Below are positions 30,415-39,794 of a stretch of DNA of 64,000 nt, piece after piece. The stretch is from assembly GCA_025232375.1 (NCBI GenBank), contig CP060419.1, positions 1,797,001 through 1,861,000 on the forward strand, given 5' to 3'. The translations under genes and the position numbers were made by a program. The notes under the pieces are model-generated. The model saw nothing but the letters and a program-made list of their open reading frames with translations, did not search any database and was not told the origin of the DNA. The stretch is from Pseudoxanthomonas sp. NC8 (lineage in GTDB: Bacteria; Pseudomonadota; Gammaproteobacteria; Xanthomonadales; Xanthomonadaceae). The first letter of the stretch is position 1. The number at the start of each line of letters is the position of its first letter.

Positions 30415-30505
30415 TGCACTACTCCTCTGGAGCGATGGTCGCAACGCTGTCGGCGGCATGCGGCCGGGGACGGGAAAAGAACCGGGCGACGGGTGCACTT
30501 CCTGA

Positions 30506-31189
30506 CTAGCCAAATGGCGCGACGCCAAACACCATGCTGGCGATTGCCAACAGGCCGAGCACGAGCAGTGCCACCGCCGTCAGCAGGGTGAATGAAACCG
30601 GATAGCGGGTTTGGCCGTGGATCAGGCCCTCGCCCATCATCGCCGTGCGTTCGGCACGCAGATCGCGCATGTAATTGACGTGGTAGACGATGCCGAGCAC
30701 CAGCATGGTGATGCCGAGCGCGACCAGGGCCACGCCAAAGTTGCGCGGCGCATGCGCCTCCAGCTTCACGCCGGGCAGCTCCACCAGCCTTCCGAACACC
30801 TGGTAGATGGTGAAGCCGAAGCCGATCAGCGACAGCGAGGTGCGGATCACCGACATGAGCGTGCGCTCGGCGCTCAGCCGGGTCCGCTGGAAGGACATGC
30901 CGGTGCGCCGCATCGACATCTCGGTGCGGTCGATGGACAGGTCGGTGCGGTGCGTGGACAGGTCCGTGCGGTACTCGGACAGCGAGGTCCGATGGTCGGA
31001 CAGGCCGGTTCGGTGGTGCGACAGGTTGGTGCGGTAGGCGGAAAACTCGACCGAGGCCATGTCCGCGTCGGACCGGTCCACGTCGGGAATGGGCGGCAGC
31101 GTCCACGGCGGCAATGGGGCCGGACGCGGCGGCAACGCGTCCTCTTGCCCTTCGCTATTCCCGCTTCGCGCTGTCTTGATCGATTCCAT
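30506..31189 (-). CDS. DUF202-type membrane protein with ten N-terminal heptads
   Basis: Intact 227-residue protein. Residues 1-40 are Pro-rich. Residues 52-121 are ten uninterrupted heptads of the form xRTxLSx. Then come three hydrophobic segments (SLIGFGFTIYQVFGRL, FGVALVALGITMLVLGIVYH and SFTLLTAVALLVLGLLAIAS). The last heptads (ERTLMSVIRTSLSL) correspond to the short RTxLA repeat seen in DUF202/YidH proteins, here strongly expanded. It is upstream of the sulfatase gene in the same orientation. It probably forms a long cytoplasmic helix bundle at the membrane. Confidence 0.85.
   Translation of the reverse strand: MESIKTARSGNSEGQEDALPPRPAPLPPWTLPPIPDVDRSDADMASVEFSAYRTNLSHHRTGLSDHRTSLSEYRTDLSTHRTDLSIDRTEMSMRRTGMSFQRTRLSAERTLMSVIRTSLSLIGFGFTIYQVFGRLVELPGVKLEAHAPRNFGVALVALGITMLVLGIVYHVNYMRDLRAERTAMMGEGLIHGQTRYPVSFTLLTAVALLVLGLLAIASMVFGVAPFG
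30827..31036 (-). repeat. Ten in-frame 21-base repeats (heptad array)
   Basis: On the minus strand each 21-base unit encodes xRTxLSx or xRTxMSx, with the units YRTNLSH, HRTGLSD, HRTSLSE, YRTDLST, HRTDLSI, DRTEMSM, RRTGMSF, QRTRLSA, ERTLMSV and IRTSLSL. Arg-Thr and Ser are invariant in all ten, while the codons vary, so the array is selected at protein level. Confidence 0.9.
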
Positions 31190-31228
31190 GCAAGGACCTC
31201 CGATCGCTCACGCACGGAAGAAACGGCT

Positions 31229-31630
31229 TCAGTGGTGGATCCAGCGTCTTGCGACGCGGGTCACCGGGCCACGCAGCAACAGGTACGGAATGAAGGCGAG
31301 CAGGATCGAGATGACCAGTGTCTCCAGCGGCCGGCTGAAGTCGCCGAATACCTTGAACTGGTAGATCACGTCCATCGCGACGCCGAGCAGCAGGATGCGT
31401 GCGGTAGCGGTGACGCCGTTGCGCCAGGCGGCCTTGCGCTCTTCCGGTTGCGCATGGCGCAGATAGGCCCAGTACTGCTCGCGGCCAGCCCGCGCGTCCC
31501 TGATCCCGTCGCGCAGCGCCACGAGAAATGCCATCGTCGGCTGCAGGAAGAACCGGAATGTCATCGGCCCCTCGGAGCGCGCGACCATTTCCGTCCAGAA
31601 GCGATGCAGGTAATCCAGAAACGCATCCAT
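31229..31630 (-). CDS. Conserved membrane protein, unknown
   Basis: Intact 133-residue protein. An amphipathic N-terminus (FLDYLHRFWTEMVARSEGPM) is followed by FRFFLQPTMAFLVALRDGIRD, a charged loop, and two hydrophobic helices ending PYLLLRGPVTRVARRWIHH. I do not recognise a named family. It is the first gene of the minus-strand sulfatase operon, 39 bases before the DUF202 gene. Confidence 0.75.
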   Translation of the reverse strand: MDAFLDYLHRFWTEMVARSEGPMTFRFFLQPTMAFLVALRDGIRDARAGREQYWAYLRHAQPEERKAAWRNGVTATARILLLGVAMDVIYQFKVFGDFSRPLETLVISILLAFIPYLLLRGPVTRVARRWIHH

Positions 31631-31753
31631 GGCGTGTGTCCCGGGCTGCTGCCGTGCACAACCGGCGTCGCGGCTCGTCCCCGTTCCTTGGCAAAACGCG
31701 ATGGGACGCGAACCGACTCCATGCTTCTAATCGTGGAGGTCACACTCGGCGAT

Positions 31754-31768
31754 GGCGCAATATGCGCC
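31754..31768. promoter_or_regulatory. Short inverted repeat in a divergent promoter region
   Basis: GGCGCA, three bases, TGCGCC between the divergent sulfatase operon (start 31630) and the outer-membrane protein gene (start 31913). It could be an operator or only a chance palindrome in GC-rich DNA. Confidence 0.3.
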
Positions 31769-31912
31769 TGTTTGCGCGACCTGCGCAACATCGCCATAAA
31801 ATGGATTGCGATGGAGAATTGGCGCAACTTTCACGACGGCTTCACGCCGTATCGACGCCGCGTAACCACTTCATTCACAGCGCATGTCGCCTTGCATCGA
31901 CGGGAGCACACC

Positions 31913-32740
31913 ATGCATCGCACGCCACCCTTGTTCGCTGGCCTCGTCCTGTCTACGTTCTCGCTGTGTTCGGTCTCACCCTGCGTCGCATTCGCCCAGG
32001 AATCCCGCGCCAGTGGCGTGGACGACGTGGCCAGCAAGTTGCAGGACCCGGGCGCGGCGCTGGTTTCGGTGCCGTTCCAGTACAACTACCTCGGATCGGC
32101 CGGCCCGGGCGGCGACTACGACAACCAGCAACTCAAGATTCAGCCGGTGATCCCGTTCGTGAGCGAGCACGGCAAGTTCCTGCTTCGCCCCATCCTGCCC
32201 TACCAGTGGAACGAATTCCCCGCGGACCAGCATGGCTTCGGCGACCTGTTCGTGCAGGGCTACTACATCCCCACGCACAAGGGCGAGGCGAACGCCACCG
32301 AGGTCGGATTCGGCGGCGCGGCCATGCTCGACACCGCCGGTCATGACAGCCTGGGCACTGGCCGGTACTCCGTCGGCCCGGCCCTTATCCTCGTGCACAA
32401 GAGCGGGAAGTGGACGCTCGGCGCACTGGGCAACCACCTGTGGTCGATCGCTGGCGACAGCGGCCGAGACGATGTGGTGGTCACCAACCTGCAGCCGTTC
32501 GTCGCCTATTCGCTGGGCAAGGGCTGGGCGATCAATTCGACCTCCGAGATGTCGTACAACTGGCAAGCCGCTTCCAGCAATCGCTGGACGATTCCGCTGG
32601 GCGGCACCGTCTCCCGGGTCGTGCCGATCGGACACATACCGGTGAGTTTCGCCGTGGGCGCGTTCTACAACATCGAGCAGCCGGAGTATGTGAACCGCTG
32701 GACCGCGCGGCTGATCGTGACACTCGCCTTCCCCGAGTGA
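31913..32740 (+). CDS. Outer-membrane beta-barrel, transporter/'MetA-pathway' type
   Basis: Intact 275-residue exported protein. It has a signal peptide ending VAFA, then alternating beta-strand pattern: ALVSVPFQYNYLGSAGPGG, FLLRPILPYQWNEFP, GFGDLFVQGYYIP, INSTSEMSYNWQA and a C-terminal TARLIVTLAFPE with a terminal aromatic near the end. This matches putative outer-membrane transporter proteins of the phenol-degradation MetA-like group. GGGAG precedes ATG 31913. Divergent from the sulfatase operon, so it might carry the same class of substrate; that is inference from position only. Confidence 0.78.
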   Translation: MHRTPPLFAGLVLSTFSLCSVSPCVAFAQESRASGVDDVASKLQDPGAALVSVPFQYNYLGSAGPGGDYDNQQLKIQPVIPFVSEHGKFLLRPILPYQWNEFPADQHGFGDLFVQGYYIPTHKGEANATEVGFGGAAMLDTAGHDSLGTGRYSVGPALILVHKSGKWTLGALGNHLWSIAGDSGRDDVVVTNLQPFVAYSLGKGWAINSTSEMSYNWQAASSNRWTIPLGGTVSRVVPIGHIPVSFAVGAFYNIEQPEYVNRWTARLIVTLAFPE

Positions 32741-32810
32741 GCGCGCCGCGGGCTGGCCAAGGCTCCCGCATGACAGGAACAGCATCCACCCGCAGGAACG
32801 GAGGGCGTCG

Positions 32811-33971
32811 ATGATCACAGACAGCTTCTCGCTCATGCGCGGCGGCTGGTCTACCGCATGTTGCGGGCAGCAGGGCTGATCGGCCGCGACCGGCACACCA
32901 CGCAGCTGGTCGCCGCCTTGCTGACCTGGTCGCGGTTGCGCCCTGGTCGTGCTCACCGCGCTGGACCACACCCTGCTTCCCGGTTTCACCCGGGTCAGGA
33001 TGCCGTTGCTGGGCGACTACGCACTGATCGCCCGCTTCCTTGGTGGCGATGCCGCTGCTGGTCCTCGCCGCGCCGGTCTGCGACCAGTTCACCCGCCAGG
33101 CACTGGTCCAGTTCTCGCGCTCCCGCATCGTCCATCCGGTGCAGCGCGAACCGTTCGACGCGACGCTCATGCGGATGAAGCGCCTGCGCGACTCGAACCT
33201 GCCGGAGCTGGCCTGCCTGCTGCTGGCAATCGCGCCAGTCCTGTTCGATGCGATGCCGGTGGGGCTGCTGCGCGGCGTCAGCGACTGGGCGCATATCGCC
33301 GGCCAGCCGACACCCGCAGGCTTCTGGCTGGGCGTGGTGTCCACCTCCATCTTCCGCTTCGTCAGCCTGGTCTGGCTGTGGCGCTTCCTGCTCTGGACCT
33401 TGGCTTGTGTGGCGGTTCTCGCGACTTGACCTCGACATCCGCGCCGCGCATCCGGACGGCGCGGGCGGGCTCGGCTTCCTCGGCGTGGTCCAGCAGCGCC
33501 TCGGCGTCCTGGCCTTTGCCGGCGGCCTGCTGGTGGCCGGCTACTGCATGAACCACATGGTCTACCTGGATCAGGGCATCAACGCGTTCCGGCACCTGCT
33601 TCTTGGCTACGTCATCACCGCCGTGGTGGTGATCCAGCGCCACTGCTGTGCATGGGGCCGCTGCTGGCCAAGGCCAAGCGCAACGGAATCCTGCTGTACA
33701 GCGCGCTGGGCCACGAGGCCGCGCACACCTTCGACCGCCGCTGGCTCGCCGATCGCTCCGGTGATGCCTCCCTGCTCGACACCGGCGACGCATCCGCGAT
33801 CTGCGACTTCGCCAGCGTCTACGCCACCGTGCGCGGCATGGCGATCGTTCCGGTTTCGCGCTGGAACCCTGGTCTGGGTCGCCCTGTGCGCCGCGCTGCC
33901 GCTGGTACCTGGCGTTCGTGGCCCTCTCCTTCGACGAGATACTCAACCACCTGGCTTCGATTCTGGCGTAG
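32811..33971 (+). CDS. Unidentified polytopic membrane protein, multiply frameshifted
   Basis: Reconstructed protein of about 385 residues with roughly six to eight hydrophobic segments. Readable blocks are LVVLTALDHTLLPGF, LLGDYALIARFLVAMPLLVL, AGFWLGVVSTSIFRFVSLVW, GLGFLGVVQQRLG, KRNGILLYSALGHEAAHTFD (a His/Glu-rich loop) and LSFDEILNHLASILA. At least six frame breaks occur, nearly all at CCTGG-derived strings: 32850, 32940, 33039, 33398, 33635, 33870 and 33910. I do not recognise a family. The GHEAAH string is reminiscent of metal-binding motifs but proves nothing. Confidence 0.7.
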
Positions 33972-34004
33972 CAGCGACGCCGGGACCGGCCACGGCTGCA
34001 TATG

Positions 34005-34410
34005 TCAGAACCTGCAGGCGTCCTCGACGTAGCTGTCCCAGGCCCGCAGTTGCTGCATCGACTTGCGCACCCCGACCCTGGTACAGCTCGCGGTCGCGGC
34101 GGACTTTCGCCCTCTCGCACCGGCCGATGGCGGATTCGCCCGCCGCTGCTGTCCTCGATCGTGGCTTGCGCGAAGAGGTGGCCGCCCTGCGTTCGTGCCC
34201 CCTGGCCGGTGCGCGGCGCATGCAGGCGTTGCAGGTCCGCATCCGGGGGCGGCGTGTAGTCGACGTGCTCCCATGCCCTCTCCAGGCCTGGCCCGCGGCG
34301 CATGGAGCGGACTGGTACGACACCGCGCCGTCACCAACGCACTTGAATACTTGCTGCGCACCGGCGGAGAGCGGCAGAAACGCAAGCATGAGGGCAATCC
34401 AATGAGCCAT
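34005..34410 (-). CDS. DUF4124-type exported protein, frameshifted
   Basis: Signal peptide (LMLAFLPLSAGAQQ), then the DUF4124 hallmark VFKCVGDGAVSYQSAPC. A charged, low-complexity middle follows and a C-terminal RVGVRKSMQQLRAWDSYVED with a late Cys. Three frames are needed; two CCWGG sites lie at the first break near 34276. Family members are small periplasmic proteins of unknown function. Confidence 0.75.
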
Positions 34411-34595
34411 GCATCCTCCCGATCCGTGGATGGGGAGTGTAGGCAGCCTGCACCGATTGCGACGTGGGCCGGACCAGCCGCTGGCGTGTCAGAAATGTCC
34501 GCAACTACGCGAGCGTGCACCCGACGGGACGGCCAGCCGCATGCAACCGGCTGGCCGGAGCGGCCCTGCGGCGAAGTGCCGCTCCGGCAACGCGC

Positions 34596-36024
34596 TCAGA
34601 GCGTCGTCTCCACGTACGCGTAGATGTAGTTGGAACCGCCATCCACGCTGCCCAGCAATCGCGAACTGGCGAAGATGCCGGAGCGGTGGGAGATGCCGAA
34701 ACCGAAATAGGTCTGCCTGAGCCGCGCCGATCCGAACAGGTCGCCGATGCTGACGTCGATGGTCGGATCGAGGTAGTTGAGCAGCTTGGAAGTCGGCCTT
34801 TCACGCCGGTCCCTGGCTGAGCACTTCCGGCGACGGAACGTGGTTGGCGTACGAAATGCCGGCACCCATGCCGATCCGTGTGTTGACCCGGTGGCTCCAC
34901 GGGAAACCGTAGAAGAAGCCCTTCATGTAGGCGTCGACCTGCCACGAATCGGGCTGCACCCTGTTCATCTCGTTGCGATAGAGCAGGCCGACGTAGCCGT
35001 GGAAGTCCAACGGCCAGCCGTTGACCCGCTCGATGAACGGTTTGCCCAGGTGCACGCCGGTCACGCTGCTCGGGAAATCGTCGTCGATCGACACGCAACG
35101 CAGGGTCATGATCTTCACCATGTGGCAGCCATCGTCCGACGCACGGCCATGGAATACCTTCAGCAGCAGCGGCACGTCCGCGTCGTCCCAGCGGGCGATG
35201 GCAGTGCCGAACTCGTAGACCGCGCCGGCGAAGACGGCGGGTTGCACGCCATCGCGGATGATCGGGCTGTCGCGGACGACGCTGTCGTGCGCGGTGACGG
35301 CGATGCCGCCGATCAGGCGCCAGTTCCGCAGGAACCCGTAGGTGCCGTACAGGCCGACGGTGTAGTCCGTGCCGCTGCCCGGTGCGTAGGCCGGACGCCC
35401 GGCGGTGGCCTCGCCAGGCTCCACGCCGTAGTAGTAGTTGTTGAGGTCGCTGTCGCGGAAGGCGACGCTCACGTCCGGACGCAGGCTCCAGCGATCCCCG
35501 CTCCAGGTGTAGGAATAGCCCAGCCTCAGCTCGCTGCCGCTGGAGTTGTCGCTTACGTCGGCCAGCACTGTCGCACGCAGCGTGCCCCACGGCAGCGCGT
35601 GCCGGTAGCGGAGGCCCTGGGTCGGCGCCGGCATTGCGCGGAGCCATGCCCTCGAGCGTGTCCGGCACGTCGTCCTCTGCGAAACCCTCCAGCCGGCGCG
35701 ACAGGAATGCGTCGAACCGGTGGGTGCCGTCGTCGACGAACTTGAAGCCGGCGCGATCGGCATTGAGATAGAAGCGCTCTCCTTCGTACAGGTACAGCGG
35801 CAGCAGGTCGCTGCGCTGGCCCTCGTCGAGATAGGGCGATTCTTCAAAGCGGTACAGGAAGCCCAGGCCCGCGCTCCCGGGCTCGTCGATCAGATCGGCG
35901 ATCGCATCGGTATCGACTTGCGCCAGTGCCGGTGCGCTGGTAAGGAGCAGCGCGATCGCTGGGGCCAGCGTCGCCGATCGCCGCGCCCGCCCGCGGGCGC
36001 CCGATCCTGCGTGTTCGCTTTTCA
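34596..36024 (-). CDS. MipA/OmpV-family outer-membrane protein, frameshifted
   Basis: Outer-membrane beta-barrel of the MipA/OmpV group. It has a signal peptide (LAPAIALLLTSAPALA), then GSAGLGFLYRFEESPYLDEG, HALPWGTLRATVLADVSDN, WRLIGGIAVTAHDSVVRDSP and a C-terminal YTYAYVET-like end (GSNYIYAYVETTL). Breaks near 35636 (one extra A) and at 34812 (AGCCAGGAC read AGCCAGGGAC). About 475 residues, longer than typical MipA, because of an inserted segment in the middle. Confidence 0.8.
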
Positions 36025-36261
36025 TCGGGTGTTCCCCCTGCTTCGCGCCCCACAACGGGTCGGAGGACATCGGGTCGTGCGTCCGCAGTATCCACGCATC
36101 CGTCCGCCCGCGCGCCCGACCTGGCGTGATGCGCAGGCCGGGCTTCCGGATCTGGGCCGTCATGAAGCCGGGCGATGCATCGCAGGCGCCTTGGTATTGG
36201 TGGAAATATATATTTACATTATAAGCTTACGAATACTTTCTTATGACACTTCTAGATCAAG

Positions 36262-36292
36262 TTGACCTTGGAGTGCGCTCAAGGGTTGAAAC
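36262..36292 (+). promoter_or_regulatory. MerR-type operator/promoter before merR-copA
   Basis: TTGACC, a 19-base spacer and TGAAAC, with the dyad CCTTG/CAAGG inside the spacer. The overlong spacer spanning a dyad is the hallmark of MerR-family promoters, which the activator untwists when metal is bound. Upstream lies an unusually AT-rich stretch (about 36200-36245). The CCTTGG inside the site could itself be a miscalled CCTGG. Confidence 0.6.
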
Positions 36293-36321
36293 TGGCCGCA
36301 ACGGACCACCGCGAGACCGCG

Positions 36322-36718
36322 ATGAACATCGGCCAATTGGCGCGCAGGCGGGCGTACCGATCGACACCATCCGCTATTACGAGCGCGAACGCGTGCTGCC
36401 ACCGCCACGCCGCAGCCCCAACGGCTACCGCCACTACGGGCCGGACGACGCGCAGCGGCTGAACTTCGTCCGCCGCGCCAAGGAGCTCGGTTTCACCTGG
36501 ACGAGATCCGCGGACTGCTGGCGCTCAGCGATGCCCGTCATGCGGACATGGCCAGCGTACGCGGCGCCGCGCAAGTGAAGCTCGAGCTGATCCAGCAACG
36601 CATCGCCGAACTGGAGCGCGTGCGTGACGCGCTGCGCGTGCTCGTGGATGCCTGTCCCGGCCATGGCCACTTGGGCGACTGCCCGATCATGTCCGCGCTG
36701 TCGGGTAGCGAGCGTTGA
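36322..36718 (+). CDS. MerR-family (CueR-like) metal regulator, frameshifted
   Basis: N-terminal HTH (MNIGQLARRAGVPIDTIRYY, reconstructed across a shift near 36345), then RSPNGYRHYGPDDAQRLNFV. The long dimer helix (VKLELIQQRIAELERVR) and a C-terminal metal loop CPGHGHLGDCPIM follow. The pair of Cys eight residues apart, with Ser and no Cys at the start of the dimer helix, fits monovalent-metal sensors such as CueR. The second break at 36499 is ACCCTGGAC read ACCTGGAC. The gene overlaps the start of the copper ATPase, its likely target. Confidence 0.88.
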
Positions 36719-39107
36719 ACCGCCATCCTCCCGGGTCGCCCCCGCCCGCCGCCTCCGGCAGCTGCTGCCACGGACACGGTCATGCGCATCCCGCGACCAC
36801 CGCACCGGCGGACAACCACAGTGCGCGCGATCCGGTCTGCGGCATGGCCGTCGACTCCGTACGCACGCCGCACCACGCCACGCACGACGGCACCGACTGG
36901 CATTTCTGCTCGGCTCGCTGCCGCGAACGCTTCACTGCCGACCCGGACCGGTACCTCGATCCGCCTGGCGACGGAGAAGAGGCGGGGGCAATGCCGGCCG
37001 GCACGACCTATACCTGCCCGATGCATCCGGAGATCCTGCGCGACGGCCCGGGTACCTGCCCGATCTGCGGCATGGCCCTGGAACCGCTGACACCGGGCCT
37101 GGACGACGGCGAAAACCCGGAACTGGCCGACTTCCGTCGCCGCTTCCTCGTCTCGCTGCCACTGGCTGCGGCGACCATGGGTACCAGCCATGGCCGGCCA
37201 TCAGCTCCACGCACTGACGGCGACGACGCGGACCTGGCTGGAGCTGGTGCTGGCCACGCCGGTGGTGCTCTGGGCCGGCTGGCCGTTCCTGCAACGCTGG
37301 GCCAGCTCGATCGCCACCCGCAATCCGAACATGTGGACGCTGATCGGAACCGGCGTCCTGGCCGCCTACGGCTACAGCCTGGTTGCTACGCTGGTGCCGG
37401 GCCTGTTCCCGCCCGCCTTCCACGAGCATGGCCGCGTCGGCGTGTACTTCGAGGCGGCCGCGGTCATCGTCACCCTGACGCTGTTCGGCCAGCTGCTGGA
37501 GCTGAAGGCGCGCTCGCGCACCTCCTCGGCGATCCGCGCCCTGCTCGGCCTGGCGCCGGCTGCGGCACGTCGCATCAACGCCGACGGCAGCGAAGCGGAT
37601 GTACCGCTGGCGGGGGTCCAGACCGGTGACCGGCTGCGCGTGCGCCCGGGCGAGAAGGTGCCGGTCGATGGCGTGGTTCTGGAGGGTCGCTCGCACGTGG
37701 ACGAATCCATGCTCACCGGCGAGCCGATGCCGGTAGCCCGGAACATCGGCGACACCGTGGTCGGCGCGACCCTCAACGGCAACGGCGCGCTGGTCATCCG
37801 GGCCACCGGGGTCGGCGAGGCGACGGTACTGGCCCGGATCGTGCAGCTGGTGGCGCAGGCGCAGCGCTCGCGCGCGCCGATGCAGAAGCTGGCCGACCGG
37901 GTCTCGTACTGGTTCGTGCTCGCCGTGGTCGGCGTGGCGGCGCTCTCGTTTAGCGCCAGGGCATGTTCGGACCCGAGCCGTCCTGGATGCGCGCGATCGT
38001 GCACGCGGTCTCCGTGCTGATCATCGCCTGCCCGTGCGCGCTGGGCCTTAGCCACGCCGATGTCGGTGATGGTCGCCACCGGTCGTGCGGCGCAATGCGG
38101 CGTGCTGTTCCGCGATGCCGAGGCGATTGAACGCCTGCGCGGGATCGACACCCTCGTGGTCGACAAGACCGGCACCCTGACCGAAGGTCGCCCGGTCTTC
38201 CGCGAAGTGGTGGCCACCGGTGCCTTCGACGCAACCCGCGTGCTCCGGCTCGCTGCCAGCCTCGATGCCGGCAGCGAACATCCGCTCGCCCACGCCATCG
38301 TTGCCGAGGCGCGCAGCCGCGGACTGGCCTTGTGGACGGCCAGCGACTTCGAATCCGGCGCGGGCACTGGCGTGCGCGGGCACGTCGAAGGCCACGCGCT
38401 GCTGCTCGGCTCCGCCGCGCTGATGCGTGCGCACGGAATCGACTGCGCCGATCTCGAGGCGCATGCCACCGCCTTGCGCAGCGACGGCGCCAGCGTCGTG
38501 TTATGGCCATCGACGGGATCGCCGCGGGCCTGCTGGCGGTCGCCGATCCGGTCAAGGCCAGCACGCCGGAGGCATTGGCGCGGCTGCATGCGGCGGGCCT
38601 GCGCGTGGTCATGGCCAGCGGCGACGGACAGGCGACCGCGCAGGCCGTCGCCCGGCGGCTGGGCATCGACGAGGTGCATGGAGAAATGACGCCCGATGGC
38701 AAGGTCGCCCTGCTCGCGCGCCTGCGCGCCCGCGGCCATCGCGTGGCGATGGCCGGCGATGGCATCAACGATGCGCCGGCACTGGCCGCGGCCGATGTCG
38801 GCATCGCGATGGGCACCGGAACCGACGTGGCGATGTCCAGCGCGCAGGTCACCTGGTCAAGGGCGACCTGCGCGGCATCGCCGATGCGATCGCCATCTCC
38901 CGCGCCAGCGTGCGCAACATGCGCCAGAACCTCGTCTTCGCCCTGCTCTACAACGGTATGGGCGTACCGGTTGCCGCCGGCCTCCTGTATCCGATCAGTG
39001 GCCTGGTCATGTCGCCGATGCTGGCCGCGCTGGCGATGAGCCTGAGTTCGGTCTCGGTGGTCGGCAACGCACTGCGCCTCCGCTTCAGTGGAAGACGCGC
39101 AACGTGA
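36715..39107 (+). CDS. copA: Copper-exporting P1B-type ATPase, frameshifted
   Basis: Heavy-metal P-type ATPase. The N-terminus lacks a GMxCxxC domain and has instead a His/Cys cluster (CCHGHGHAH), a YHS domain ([25 protein letters not shown]) and a metal-binding CPMHP/CPICGM segment. The core has the CPC helix ([11 protein letters not shown], reconstructed), phosphorylation [11 protein letters not shown], the HP motif [10 protein letters not shown] and hinge [12 protein letters not shown]. Breaks include 37185, 37950, 38046 (GGCCTGGCC read GGCCTTAGCC), 38503 and 38855. The start appears to be TTG 36715 overlapping the merR stop. About 797 residues. Cu(I) is inferred from motifs and context. 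Confidence 0.92.
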
Positions 39108-39259
39108 ATGGCCATCGCATCGATGAATGCTTCATGGCCTTACTACTTGGCGACTGAACGCATTACGCCGCGCTAGCAAACGCTCCACCTGTGGTTTACC
39201 CCGCCCGGCCTAGCCTGCACCTGCGGCCAATCACGGCCGCGCGATCGGGGAAGCGCGAC

Positions 39260-39424
39260 ATGGGCAACCAGAAGAACCAGAACGACCCGCAGCGCCAGAA
39301 GCAGGACCAGAACCCGTCGGACCAGAACCGCCAGCAGCAGCAGTGGCAGGACCAGAACGACCCGCAGAAGAAGAACCCGCAGCAGCGTCCACAGCAGGAC
39401 GAGCAGCACCGCCAGCATCGCTGA
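39260..39424 (+). CDS. Small Gln-rich disordered protein
   Basis: 54 codons from ATG 39260: 20 Gln, 7 Asn and many Asp/Arg/Lys, with a single Trp and almost no hydrophobic residues. It contains the imperfect repeat QDQN / NDPQ. The preceding GGGGAAG is a plausible ribosome-binding site. Similar small Gln/Asn-rich open frames are annotated in some Xanthomonadaceae, but I cannot confirm conservation here. Confidence 0.55.
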   Translation: MGNQKNQNDPQRQKQDQNPSDQNRQQQQWQDQNDPQKKNPQQRPQQDEQHRQHR

Positions 39425-39474
39425 CCCATGCATGCGTTCGCTGACAGGTCTCGGACGGCGCAACGCCACAAAGA

Positions 39475-39504
39475 AAACGGGCCCGCATCGCTGCGGGCCC
39501 GTTT
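39475..39504 (-). terminator. Rho-independent terminator after tRNA-Glu
   Basis: Perfect 13-base stem AAACGGGCCCGCA / TGCGGGCCCGTTT with a 4-base loop, followed on the minus strand by TTTTCTTT. It terminates the tRNA unit and may also stop the small plus-strand gene. Confidence 0.88.
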
Positions 39505-39508
39505 GTGT

Positions 39509-39584
39509 TGGCGTCCCCACGGGGATTCGAACCCCGGTCGCTACCGTGAAAGGGTAATGTCCTAGGCCTCTAGACGATGGGGAC
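39509..39584 (-). tRNA. tRNA-Glu (anticodon TTC)
   Basis: 76 bases including encoded CCA. Acceptor GTCCCCA/TGGGGAC, anticodon loop CTTTCAC with TTC at 34-36, and T-loop GGTTCGAATCC. It follows tRNA-Ala by 37 bases on the minus strand and is probably processed from the same transcript. Confidence 0.96.
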
Positions 39585-39621
39585 GTGAACCTGTTGCTTC
39601 TCCTGCCAGATGGCGCGGAGT

Positions 39622-39697
<76 letters not shown>

Positions 39698-39794
39698 ACA
39701 AGCTGAGGAGGGAAATTGTATTCAGCAATTCCGGGGTGCGCAAGCCTTCCCGTGAAATTTTTCTTTCGCGCCACTGCGACCGGTACCAGGAGGC

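Noticed and set aside
30827-31036. Possible CRISPR-like or minisatellite array.
   Set aside because: Units are 21 bases, contiguous, variable at silent sites and in frame within a protein.
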